The translations under genes and the position numbers were made by a program. Below, in pieces: positions 9,885 through 19,000 of a stretch of 64,000 bases of DNA. The notes beneath the pieces are model-generated. The model was not told the origin of the DNA and did not search any database. It saw only the letters and a list, made by a program, of their open reading frames with translations. This DNA is from Nocardia goodfellowii (GTDB taxonomy: Bacteria > Actinomycetota > Actinomycetes > Mycobacteriales > Mycobacteriaceae). The first letter of the stretch is position 1. Every line of letters begins with the position of its first letter. Where the stretch lies: positions 6,696,001 through 6,760,000 of the forward strand of contig NZ_JAGGMR010000001.1 in the NCBI RefSeq assembly GCF_017875645.1. The letters are read 5' to 3'.

Positions 9885-10937
9885 ATGGGACCGACAGCGG
9901 ATGCCGCAGCGAGCGGGCGCGGGAACGCGCTGATCGGCATGCGCGCACCCACCAGCGCCCTGCTGGTCACCCGGCTGGCCGCCGAGCACGGGCTGGCCGA
10001 ATCGGATTGTCTGCACGGCACCGGTCTGCTCGGCGCGGATCTGCGTAAGCCGGGCACGCTGGTGACCGGTGCGCAGGAGATCACGATCATCACCAATGTG
10101 CTGCGCGCGCTGCCGGACAGCCCCGGCCTCGGCTTGGCCGCCGGTCTGCGCTACCACGCGACCGTGCACGGCATGTGGGGCTATGCGCTGATCGCCAGCC
10201 AATCCATTCGCGACGCGATCGATATCGGGCTGCGCTTCCTGGATCTGTCGTATTCGTTCTGCGAAATCACCGCCGAGGAGAGCGCCGACGAGATCGCGCT
10301 GGTGATCCGACCCGTGGTGCCCGATCCGCTGGTAGCCCGTTTCGTGGCCGAACGCGATATCAACGTCATCGCGACCCTGCTCCGCGATATCGCCGGACCG
10401 GCCCAGCGGTTGAGCGCGGTCCGGCTGCCGTATCCGCGGCCCGGACCGGAAGCGGTCCGGCGCATCGAGGATGCACTGTCCTTCGCGCCGCAATACGACT
10501 GCGATCACTACGCCACCGTCTTCGACAAGAGCGTCATCGATGACCCGCTGCCCCAGGCCGACCCGTACACCGCCGAGCTGGCCACCCAGCAGTGCCGCGA
10601 ACTCGCGGCCCAGCGGCGCGCCCTCACCGGCACCGCGGGCCGAGTCCGCGACCTGCTCTTCGGCCATGCGCGCGGACCGTTGACCGAAGCAGAAGTCGCT
10701 GCGGCGCTCCACCTTTCGGGTCGAACGCTGCGCCGCCAGCTGGCCGCAGAGGGTCACTCCTACCGTTCGCTGCTCGACGAAGTGCGCCATACCCTGGCCT
10801 GCGAATTACTCACCGGCACCGACCTGCCGACAGCGGCGATCGCGGACCGCCTCGGCTACGGCGAAGCCGCCAGCTTCACCCGCGCTTTTCAACGCTGGTC
10901 CGGCACCACACCCTTGCGCTGGCGTAGAGCTCAGTAG
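9885..10937 (+). CDS. AraC-family transcriptional regulator (OruR/ArgR-like)
   Basis: A 350-residue one-component regulator. Residues about 35-230 resemble the arabinose-binding-like N-terminal domain (PF12625 type) common in AraC proteins of Mycobacteriales that control lipid and alcohol catabolism. Residues about 255-350 carry the double helix-turn-helix, with LSGRTLRRQLAAEG in the first and IADRLGYGEAASFTRAFQRWSG in the second. The ATG at 9885 is used; another in-frame Met lies 18 codons later. It is divergent from the GMC/aldehyde dehydrogenase operon and 80 bases ahead of the PF10118 operon on the same strand, so it could control either or both. Confidence 0.88.
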   Translation: MGPTADAAASGRGNALIGMRAPTSALLVTRLAAEHGLAESDCLHGTGLLGADLRKPGTLVTGAQEITIITNVLRALPDSPGLGLAAGLRYHATVHGMWGYALIASQSIRDAIDIGLRFLDLSYSFCEITAEESADEIALVIRPVVPDPLVARFVAERDINVIATLLRDIAGPAQRLSAVRLPYPRPGPEAVRRIEDALSFAPQYDCDHYATVFDKSVIDDPLPQADPYTAELATQQCRELAAQRRALTGTAGRVRDLLFGHARGPLTEAEVAAALHLSGRTLRRQLAAEGHSYRSLLDEVRHTLACELLTGTDLPTAAIADRLGYGEAASFTRAFQRWSGTTPLRWRRAQ

Positions 10938-10982
10938 CCCGGACCTCGCAGTCCTCTGCCGCCCAACCGGCGTCCTGCAACA

Positions 10983-11011
10983 TTGCCATACTGTTTGTTG
11001 CTCTGTACATT
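10983..11011 (+). promoter_or_regulatory. sigma70-like promoter of the PF10118 operon
   Basis: TTGCCA and TACATT are separated by 17 bases. The predicted start of transcription falls at or next to the ATG at 11018, implying a leaderless mRNA, which is common in this group. No Shine-Dalgarno is visible. Confidence 0.5.
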
Positions 11012-11017
11012 CGCCCT

Positions 11018-11911
11018 ATGGGTGAGACTTCCGGCGCGACGAGGCGCCCCTACCGCGACGAAGCGCACGCGATCCAGGCTCGTGACGTCCACTTCGACTT
11101 CGATTCGGTCCCGATGCACTACATTCCGGGCGAGGTGCTGGCCACGCACATCGTCAACGTGATGCATCTGGTCCTGCCCGAAGGCGAGCGCGCCATGGCC
11201 GAATGCCTAGCCGAAGCGCTGCCCCTGATCGACGACGAACGGCTGCGCGAAGAGGTCCAAGGATTCATCGGCCAGGAATCCATGCACGCCGCCAGCCATG
11301 AGGGCGCCCGCGCGCACCTGACCTCGATCGGCCTGGACGTCGATTCGTATGTTTCGACCATCGCCTGGCTGGTCGACCGGCTCCTCGGCGACCACGGGCT
11401 GACCGGCCGAGCCCGCGAGGAGTGGCTGAAGGAAAGGCTCGGCTTGTTCGCCGGAATGGAACACTTCACGGCGGTGATCGGCGAATGGCTGCTCAACGCC
11501 GACATCCTGGAAGAACGCGGCATGCATCCGGCGATGCTGGATCTGGTGCGCTGGCACGGCGCGGAGGAGGTCGAGCATCGCAGCGTGGTGTTCGACGCGT
11601 ACATGCACGTGGACGGCGGCTACGCGCGCCGCGCACGCACCGCCGTGCTGGCGACCGCGACGCTCCTGCCGCTGTTCATCGTGTCGACGGCGTACCTCTA
11701 CCGCAACGACCCGTCGCCGGACAAGGGGCGCGCGTGGGCGCTCCAATTCATCAGCGCCACGCGGCGTGGGGTGATTCCGAGCTGGACAACGTTTTTCACC
11801 GAGATGCCCCGATACCTGCGACGTGGTTTCCACCCGTCCCAGCTCGGTCCGATGGACAAGGCGCTGCGCTACCTCGCGCACTCCCCCGCCGCCAGGAGCG
11901 CTGGGCACTGA
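11018..11911 (+). CDS. PF10118-type metal-dependent protein, ferritin-like
   Basis: A 297-residue protein of the family labelled 'predicted metal-dependent hydrolase' (PF10118). Visible candidate metal ligands are Glu87-x-x-His90 in GQESMH (plus His94), Glu148-His149 in GMEHFTA and Glu184-x-x-His187 in AEEVEHRS, an arrangement like a carboxylate-bridged di-iron four-helix bundle. A hydrophobic stretch (about residues 208-228) could touch a membrane. The stop overlaps the start of the reductase gene by one base, so the two are coupled. The 2Fe-2S reductase partner makes an oxygenase or desaturase role more attractive than hydrolysis; that is inference. Confidence 0.8.
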   Translation: MGETSGATRRPYRDEAHAIQARDVHFDFDSVPMHYIPGEVLATHIVNVMHLVLPEGERAMAECLAEALPLIDDERLREEVQGFIGQESMHAASHEGARAHLTSIGLDVDSYVSTIAWLVDRLLGDHGLTGRAREEWLKERLGLFAGMEHFTAVIGEWLLNADILEERGMHPAMLDLVRWHGAEEVEHRSVVFDAYMHVDGGYARRARTAVLATATLLPLFIVSTAYLYRNDPSPDKGRAWALQFISATRRGVIPSWTTFFTEMPRYLRRGFHPSQLGPMDKALRYLAHSPAARSAGH

Positions 11912-12960
11912 TGAAGACTCCCACGGTGACAAAGCCATTCGCACCCTCCCCGGGCCTGCGGATGCTGGCAACGGTGATGGATGCCTACAAGCAGGTCTTC
12001 GTCGCCGGTGCCGGCGCGCCACTTCTGTCCCCGCCCAACCCGGTGCGCCGCAGCGGATTCGACCTGAACCTGGTGGTCGACGCGATCGCCGCCGAAGCGG
12101 TCGACGTGCTGTCGTTCACCCTGCGTGCCGCCGACGACGCGGCGCTGCCCGCCTGGCGGCCGGGCGCGCATCTGGATGTGTTCCTGCCCTCGGGCGAACA
12201 GCGCCAGTACTCCCTGTGCGGCGACCCGGCCGACCTGTCCAGCTATCGAATCGCGGTGCGCCGCATCGCGAACGGTGACGGCGGATCGATCGAGATGCAT
12301 CGCCTGCGTCCCGGTGACCCGCTGCGGGCCCGCGGTCCCCGCAACGCCTTCACCTTCATCGAAGCGCCATCCTACCTGTTCCTCGCGGGCGGTATCGGCA
12401 TCACCCCGATCCTGCCGATGGTCAAAGCCGCCGGGGCACGGGGTCGTCTGATCTACCTCGGCAGGTCGCGAGCGACCATGCCGTTCCTCGACGAACTGCC
12501 CGAGGCGGAGATCCGCCCGGACGACGAAGCCGGGGTCCCGGACATCGCCGAGTTGATCGGCCGCGCCGAACCTGGTGCGGCCGTGTATGTCTGCGGACCG
12601 CCGCCGGTCCTGGCGGCGGCACAGCGGACGATGTTCGCCGTCAATCCGACGGGTTCGCTGCACACCGAACGCTTCTCCGCGCTGCCGGTGAGCGGTGGCC
12701 GGGAGTTCGACCTCCGGCTGGCCCGCACCGGCCGCACGATCCGGGTCGGCGCGGACCAGACCGCGCTGGCGGCGATCAGGAACGTCATCCCCGACGTCGT
12801 GTACTCCTGCCGCCAGGGCTTCTGCGGTACCTGCAAAACCCGCGTCCTGGCCGGAGCCGTCGACCACCGCGACCGGACCCTGCCCGAGAGCGAACGCGAC
12901 GGCCACATGCTCACCTGTGTCTCCCGGGCCGCGGACGACGCACTGGTCCTGGACCTGTAG
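11911..12960 (+). CDS. flavin/2Fe-2S oxidoreductase (phthalate dioxygenase reductase type)
   Basis: A 349-residue electron-transfer protein. It has a flavin domain with RQYS (about 98), a pyridine-nucleotide domain starting GGIGITP (about 160) and CGPPPVL (about 228), then a C-terminal plant-type ferredoxin domain with Cys300, Cys305, Cys308 and Cys336. It passes electrons from NAD(P)H to an oxygenase. The first 45 residues are an extension resembling that of reductases partnering membrane desaturases. It overlaps the PF10118 gene by one base, making that protein the obvious partner. The BVMO 26 bases downstream has its own NADPH site and should not need it. Confidence 0.9.
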   Translation: MKTPTVTKPFAPSPGLRMLATVMDAYKQVFVAGAGAPLLSPPNPVRRSGFDLNLVVDAIAAEAVDVLSFTLRAADDAALPAWRPGAHLDVFLPSGEQRQYSLCGDPADLSSYRIAVRRIANGDGGSIEMHRLRPGDPLRARGPRNAFTFIEAPSYLFLAGGIGITPILPMVKAAGARGRLIYLGRSRATMPFLDELPEAEIRPDDEAGVPDIAELIGRAEPGAAVYVCGPPPVLAAAQRTMFAVNPTGSLHTERFSALPVSGGREFDLRLARTGRTIRVGADQTALAAIRNVIPDVVYSCRQGFCGTCKTRVLAGAVDHRDRTLPESERDGHMLTCVSRAADDALVLDL

Positions 12961-12986
12961 CACCATCGAAAGGGACGAAAACGTCC

Positions 12987-14468
12987 ATGGCGCAACGCTA
13001 TGCATCCACCCCCACTTCCCCGCGGCCACCGCGCATCGTGATCGTAGGAGCCGGCTTCGGCGGCATCGGTCTGGCGATCAAGCTGCGGCAGGCGGGCTTC
13101 GACGATCTGGTCATCCTGGAGCGGGCCGGTGACCTCGGCGGCACCTGGCAGGCCAACACCTACCCGGGCTGCGCCTGTGATGTGCCCTCTCAGCTCTACA
13201 GCTATTCCTTCGCACCGAACCCGAACTGGTCGCGCAAGTACGGCAGGCAAGCCGAAATCCTCGAATATCTCCGCACGGTGGCGACGGAACACGATGTGCT
13301 GCGCCATATCCGGTTCGACACCGAACTGCTCGAGGCTAGGTGGGACGAGGCCGGGCACTGGCGGGTCGCGACCTCGCGCGGCGAGCTCACCGCGGATTTC
13401 CTGATCTCGGCGACCGGTCTGTTCGCGGAGGCCAAGTATCCGTCTTTGCCCGGACTGGACACCTTCGCGGGCAAGACCTTCCACTCCCTGCACTGGGATC
13501 ACGAGTACGACCTCACCGGCAAACGGGTCGCGGTCATCGGCACCGGAGCCTCGGCGGTGCAGTTCGTGCCCGAAATCCAGCCCAGGGTGGCCGAACTCGT
13601 CCTCTTCCAGCGGTCCGCGCCGTGGATCGTGCCCCGACTGGATCGGCGCACCTCCGGTCCCGAGCGTCTGCTGCTGCGCCAGATCCCGATGGTCGGCAAG
13701 GCGATTCGGGGCGGCTGGTTCACCGCCATCGAGGGTTTCGGCCTGGTCGGGTTCGTGGACAAGCGTTTCCGGCACCCCTATGAACTGCTCGGCCGGCTAC
13801 AGCTGCGGCGGCAAGTGCGAAACCCACGACTACGCCGCGTCCTCACACCCGATTACATGATCGGTTGTAAACGCGCCATCTTCTCCGATTCCTATCTGCC
13901 CGCGCTCGACCAACCCAATGTCGAGGTGGTGACCGACGGCATCGCCGAGGTGCGCCCGCACTCGATCGTGCTGCGGGACGGCACCGAGCGTGCGGTCGAC
14001 GCCATCATCTTCGGCACCGGGTTCACCTCTACCCCAAGCGCTTTCGAGCGCTTCATCGGCCGGGACGGCGTGTCGATGGCCGAGCTCTATCGCACCCGGC
14101 CGCAGAGCTACCTCGGCGCCACCCTCGCCGGGTTTCCCAATTTCTTCTGCACGCTCGGACCATTCGGCGCCGCGGGCAATCAGTCCGCCATCTTCATGAT
14201 CGAATCGCAGATCGCCTACATCGTGGACGCGCTGTCCACCGTGCGGTCGCGAGGGCTGCGCCGGGTCGAAGTGAAACCGCGCGTCCAGCAGGAGTTCCTG
14301 AACGAGATGGAACGGCGCAGCGCGTCCACGGTGTGGGTGACGGGCGGCTGCACCGGCTACTACCAGACGCCGGACGGCCGCAATGCCGGGCTATATCCCA
14401 ACTGGAGCTTCCAGTATCGGCAGCGCACCAGCCGATTCGATATCGACTCCTACGAGGTGAACGCATGA
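12987..14468 (+). CDS. flavin-containing Baeyer-Villiger-type monooxygenase
   Basis: A 493-residue FAD/NADPH monooxygenase. It shows the FAD motif GAGFGGIG (about 21), GGTWQANTYPGCACDVPSQLY, the BVMO fingerprint F160-A-G-K-T-F-H166-S-L-H-W170, and the NADPH motif GTGASA (about 185). Such enzymes insert oxygen next to a ketone to make an ester or lactone. AAAGGGA lies upstream of the ATG. The gene overlaps the following SDR start (ATGA). An SDR could supply the ketone from an alcohol. The length is typical of the EtaA/cyclohexanone monooxygenase group. The substrate is not evident. Confidence 0.88.
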   Translation: MAQRYASTPTSPRPPRIVIVGAGFGGIGLAIKLRQAGFDDLVILERAGDLGGTWQANTYPGCACDVPSQLYSYSFAPNPNWSRKYGRQAEILEYLRTVATEHDVLRHIRFDTELLEARWDEAGHWRVATSRGELTADFLISATGLFAEAKYPSLPGLDTFAGKTFHSLHWDHEYDLTGKRVAVIGTGASAVQFVPEIQPRVAELVLFQRSAPWIVPRLDRRTSGPERLLLRQIPMVGKAIRGGWFTAIEGFGLVGFVDKRFRHPYELLGRLQLRRQVRNPRLRRVLTPDYMIGCKRAIFSDSYLPALDQPNVEVVTDGIAEVRPHSIVLRDGTERAVDAIIFGTGFTSTPSAFERFIGRDGVSMAELYRTRPQSYLGATLAGFPNFFCTLGPFGAAGNQSAIFMIESQIAYIVDALSTVRSRGLRRVEVKPRVQQEFLNEMERRSASTVWVTGGCTGYYQTPDGRNAGLYPNWSFQYRQRTSRFDIDSYEVNA

Positions 14469-15340
14469 TCGACATCGGACTGCACCGGATCACCGGACCC
14501 CGCTACGAGGTCCGCGGCAAGACCGTGCTGATCACCGGGGCCGGGCAGGGCATCGGCCGGGAACTCGCCCGCGTTCTGCACGATCGCGGCGCGACGCTCG
14601 CACTCGTCGATCTCGACGAAACCCGCGCTCGCGCAGTCGCATCCACCCTCGGGACGCGCGCGTTGGCGATCGGCGCGGACGTCACCGATCGTGACGCGAT
14701 GGCCGCTGCCATCGCACACACGACCTCCCGCTTCGGCCGCCTCGATGTCGTGGTCGCCAACGCCGGGATCGTGCCGAAACCCGCCACGCTGCGCACCATG
14801 GACGCCCGTAGCTTCGACCAGGTGCTCGACGTCAATCTCACCGGCGTCTTCAACACCGTCCACCCCGCGCTGGATCACATCGTCGACGCACGTGGTCATG
14901 TCGTGGTCGTCTCCTCCTGCGCCGCCTTCGCCCCCGGCATGGGCGGGTCCCCCTACATGATCAGCAAAGCCGGGGTCGAGCAGCTCGGCCGCGCCCTGCG
15001 CGTGGAACTCGCACCGCACGGGGCGACCGCGGGCATCTCCTACTTCGGCATCGTCGACACCGAAATGACACACGCGACCCTCGATCGCGACGATCTGGGT
15101 CGCGCCATCGACAACCTCCTGCCCTGGCCCCTGAGCGTCCGGATCAGCGCGGCCGAGGCCGCCCGGGTCATCGCCGACGGCATCGGCCGCCGCGCCGCCC
15201 GCACCATCGCACCCGCGGGCTGGCAGCCTTACGCCCTGCTGCGCGGCATCGTCAATATCGCGCTGGATCATCGCCTGACCCGGGACCCGCGGGTGGCCCG
15301 GCTCATTCAGGTGCTGGAGAGCGCGGCTGTCAAGCGGTGA
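14465..15340 (+). CDS. short-chain dehydrogenase/reductase
   Basis: A 291-residue SDR with the cofactor motif GAGQGIG (about 24-30), VANAG, a VVVVSS strand carrying the catalytic Ser, and Tyr-x-x-x-Lys in YMISK. The Asp in ALVDLDE after the second strand suggests NAD(H) preference. It has a C-terminal extension (about 240-291) like membrane-associated SDRs of mycobacteria. Its ATG overlaps the BVMO stop, so it belongs to the same operon. Its 3' end overlaps the convergent TetR gene by 11 bases. Confidence 0.9.
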   Translation: MIDIGLHRITGPRYEVRGKTVLITGAGQGIGRELARVLHDRGATLALVDLDETRARAVASTLGTRALAIGADVTDRDAMAAAIAHTTSRFGRLDVVVANAGIVPKPATLRTMDARSFDQVLDVNLTGVFNTVHPALDHIVDARGHVVVVSSCAAFAPGMGGSPYMISKAGVEQLGRALRVELAPHGATAGISYFGIVDTEMTHATLDRDDLGRAIDNLLPWPLSVRISAAEAARVIADGIGRRAARTIAPAGWQPYALLRGIVNIALDHRLTRDPRVARLIQVLESAAVKR

Positions 15341-15944
15341 GGATCGGCAACAGGTAGCCGCGCGCGAAATCGGCCATCTCCGCCTCGGATTCGAATCGCA
15401 CGGTGATGTCCGGCAACAGGATGAACGAGTGCACCACGCGACAGGCGATCTCCATGCGCGTCATGACATCCGGCACCTCGGGCAGCAGCCCGCGCGCGAT
15501 GGCCTGCTCCATCGCCGCCGCCGAGGCCGCGACCGACATGGTGAACGCCGTCGAGCCCCCAGTGGTGAGGCTCGCGATCACGCGCTCGGGCTCCAGGGTC
15601 AGCATGCGCTGAGCGAGCGCGTGCGTGCGCCAGCGCGTGAGCACGGTGACGAACATCTCCGCGACCAGATCACCGGCGTCGTCGTGGCGGGCGGGAAGCT
15701 GCGCCAGCTCGGCCAGGACCCGGCCGACCTCGCGACTCACCACGGCCTGCACGAGATCGTCGCGGGAACCGACCCGGCGATAGACCGTGACGCGATCCAC
15801 CCCGGCCCGGCGCGCGACGTCCTCGACGGTCGTCTTCTTGAAGCCCACCAGCTCGAATTGGGTCAGCGCCGCGTCCAGGATGCGCGATTCGATGGTGTCA
15901 TCGACGTTCTTCGGGGTCACAGGGGGTTTCGACGCGGCGGGCAC
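15330..15944 (-). CDS. TetR-family transcriptional regulator
   Basis: About 204 residues. The N-terminal helix-turn-helix reads ILDAALTQFELVGFKKTTVEDVARRAGVDRVTVYRRVGSRDDL in pieces typical of TetR proteins; the ligand domain is unclassified. The frame stays open to 15989, but those extra codons are the arm of the terminator hairpin, so I prefer the GTG at 15944 (another GTG is at 15920). No clear Shine-Dalgarno is seen for any of these. It is convergent with and overlaps the SDR, a common arrangement for a local repressor of the BVMO operon. Confidence 0.82.
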   Translation of the reverse strand: MPAASKPPVTPKNVDDTIESRILDAALTQFELVGFKKTTVEDVARRAGVDRVTVYRRVGSRDDLVQAVVSREVGRVLAELAQLPARHDDAGDLVAEMFVTVLTRWRTHALAQRMLTLEPERVIASLTTGGSTAFTMSVAASAAAMEQAIARGLLPEVPDVMTRMEIACRVVHSFILLPDITVRFESEAEMADFARGYLLPILTA

Positions 15945-15960
15945 CTGGCCGACAGTAGCA

Positions 15961-15998
15961 AACAAAAGGGCGGCTGCAACAGCAGCCACCCTTTTGTT
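15961..15998 (-). terminator. intrinsic terminator of the carboxylase operon
   Basis: Seventeen-base arms (AACAAAAGGGCGGCTGC and its near complement, one mismatch) flank an AACA loop, 45 bases after the carboxylase stop. Read leftward, the stem ends in CCCTTTTGTTT, a true U-tract, so this is an unusually good rho-independent terminator for a high-GC genome. The symmetry would also work on the other strand. Confidence 0.85.
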
Positions 15999-16042
15999 GC
16001 CCGATGCTCGACCCGCCCCAAGTGCGGGGTCGAGCCTGAGTG

Positions 16043-19000
16043 CTAGCCCGGCAGACCCGCTTCGATCGCCTCGATGATGCGCGGGCGGAGTTCGTCGGCC
16101 CGGATGACAGCGTCGACCGAACCGACCTCGACCGCGCGCCGAATATCGTGCACCCGATCGAATTCCGCGGCCACGGCCGAGATCTTCTCCGCGCGCACCG
16201 AGGACCGGAGCTCACCGAGTTCGGCCGTCAGCGCCGCCCGCTCGGTGCCCGACGCGTTCGCCGCGCGGGCCTCCAGCTCGCGCACCCGCGGATCGGACGC
16301 CGTGCGGGTATTGACCTCACCGGAGAACACCACTGCGGCCGCCGGCGCGCCACCGAGAACCGAGGCGAAGGAGCCGTCCACGGCGAGCACGGTCATATTC
16401 GGGTTCAGCTTGTTGGAGAACACTACGAACGCACCGCCGTGGTACCGCGAGATCACGCAGAACACGATGGGTCCCTGGAAGTTCACCACCGCGCGGCCGA
16501 TCTCGGCGCCGTATTCCAGCTGCAGCTTCTTCAGCGACTCGGGCGAGCCGTCGAAGCCGGACAGGTTCGCCAGCACGACCAGCGGGCGATTTCCGCTGGC
16601 GGCGTTGATGGCTCGCGCCGTCTTCTTCGACGACCGCGGGAACAGGGTGCCCGCGGTGTAGGTGTCCGGACCGTCGGTGGACGGGAAACCGCGCCGCGGA
16701 ATTCCGCGGGACTCGATGCCCACCAGGCAGACCGGGATACCGCCGAGATGCGCGTCCAGCACCACCGAGGTCTCGGCGTCGGCCATCCCCGCCCAGCGTT
16801 CCAGCACCGGGTGGTCCTGGTCGGAGACCGCGCGCATCACCGTGCGGATGTCGAAGGCCTTCTTCCGATCGGGATTGGCCGTGGCGGAGAAGATCTCGCC
16901 GACGGTGCTGAAGTCGCTGCCCGCCAGCTCGTGCGGGAAGCTGGACACATCGCGGTCCACCGGATCGCTGGTCACGGCTCGACGCGGACCGGACTCGCCG
17001 GGTGCGATATAGGTGTGGTCGTAGTGCGCCATCAGCACGTCGCGTGCGGCGGGCAGGTTCGGCGCCCAGTACTGCGCCTCGCCGTTCGGCCCCATCACCC
17101 GGTCGTAGCCGCCGATGCCGAAGTTGTCCTCCGCCGACACGCCGCCGGAGAAGTCCAGCGCCTGCTTGCCGGTGAGCACCATCGCGGAATCCGGCGTCAT
17201 CACCAGGATGCCCTTGGTGTGCATGAGCATCGTGGCCTCGGCGTTCCAGTACGGCTGCGCGCCGACATTGATGCCCGCGACCACGATATTGATCTCGCCG
17301 CCCGCCTGGGTGAACTCGACGATCCGCTTGAGCGCGGCCGCCACCCAGTCCATGTTCTCGGTACCCGACTCCATGGAGATCCGCGCGCCCGAAGACAGCG
17401 CGTACCACTCCACCGGCACCTGCATCCGCTCGGCCAGATCCAGCGCCGCGATCACGCGACGGCACTCCGGTTCCGACAGCGCGCCGAGCGATTTCGTCGG
17501 ATCGCCGAGCAGGGCCACCCGGGTGATGCCCTCGGGGTACCGCGCTGTCTTCGTCGAGACCACACCGGTGACGATCGCCGCGGTATTGCGGCCCTTCGGC
17601 CGGTCCACCGGCACCAGCGTGTGGTCCGAATCGAGGTCGTACTCGGCGAATTCGCCCAGCAGACCGGTCAATTCGTAGGGGTAGACGGTGTTGCGGCTGC
17701 TGGCGCGGAGCACCTTCTGCCGGTATTCGTCGATCGGCTCGACGACGTCGTCGGTCGGCTCGCCGACGGTCACCTCGGTGCCGCCGTGCGAGTCGAAGGA
17801 GATGCGCAGCGCGACCTTGGTCAGCTCGCCCGTCTCCTGATCGCGCTCGCGTGCGATGAGCAGGATCTCCTCCAGCCCGGCACCCGCGGTCGTCGGCAGC
17901 ACGTGCCCGCCGATGATCGACTGCAACTCCGCGCGGGTGACATCGACCGGCGGCCAGATGTACATCACGATCCGGTTGGTGTTGAACCGCTTGGCCGACG
18001 GCCGCCGCGACTGCGCCCGGCGGATGGAATCCAGGCAGGTGGCGATGGTGATCTCGGCGGTCGGCAGCGCGCGCAGATTGCCGTCCTGGTCCCGTAGTGT
18101 GGCCAGGTCGCGAACCTGGGCGAAGGCGATCAGGCGGTCGTCGCCCGGGTTCTCCTTCGCGACACAGCGGTAGAGGTACACCTCTTCGTCGTCGGAAGAC
18201 GGCAGTCGGGTGAGGTCGAACTTGCGCAACCGCTCCATCTGCATCCGCTGCGCGATGTAGGGGTGCAGACCGCGGATCAACCGCTCCTCGGCCATACCGG
18301 TGGCCGACGGGCGGAAGGTGAAGTGGTGGTGCATGACCGCGCCGCCGCTGCCCGCGACCGTGGCGGTGATCCGGTGCACCTGGTTCGGCACCTGATGCGC
18401 GGCGATGGCCTCCTGCAGGGCCGCCGCCATCGCGTCGAAGTCGGCGGGCTGGTCTTCCCAGCTCAGGTAGATGTCGACGTCGACAGAGGCCGCGCCGCTC
18501 GCCAATTCGGTGAGCCCGCGCAGGGTGGCGGTGAGGGCGTCGTAGCGCACCGCGGCCGAGATAAGGCTCAGGCCGTCGCGTTCGGCGATCACGAAGGCGC
18601 AACCGTCGGCCTGCTCGGTGCGCACGCCGGTGAGGCCCTTGTTGCCGTAGTAGCGGCGGGTCAGCACCTCGAGCATCACCGTGTTGTCCCGGCTGCCCCG
18701 TTCCAGGCGCTGGCCCAGCAGCCGCACCAGTGGTTCGGTGCTGCGGACCATCTCGGCGATCCGGTCGGCGCGGTCGGGCGCGTCCGGGTGCGCGTCCAGG
18801 TAGGTCATGTTCTTGCGGACATTGGTGTAGACCCGGGCGCGGTTGCGCCGCAGCAGCGGCCGGCCGTACCAGGCGTAGACGACGCCGCGCGCGAGATCGG
18901 CGATCACCGGGAAGCGCACCTGGGTCGCGGCCAGCAACCGCTCCAGCGCCAGACCCACCGGATCGCGCAGCACCTGGTCCGGCACCGGTTCCTGCAACCA

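Noticed and set aside
15945..15989. N-terminal extension of the TetR gene at 15330
   Set aside because: The extra codons are the terminator stem, and the family starts later.
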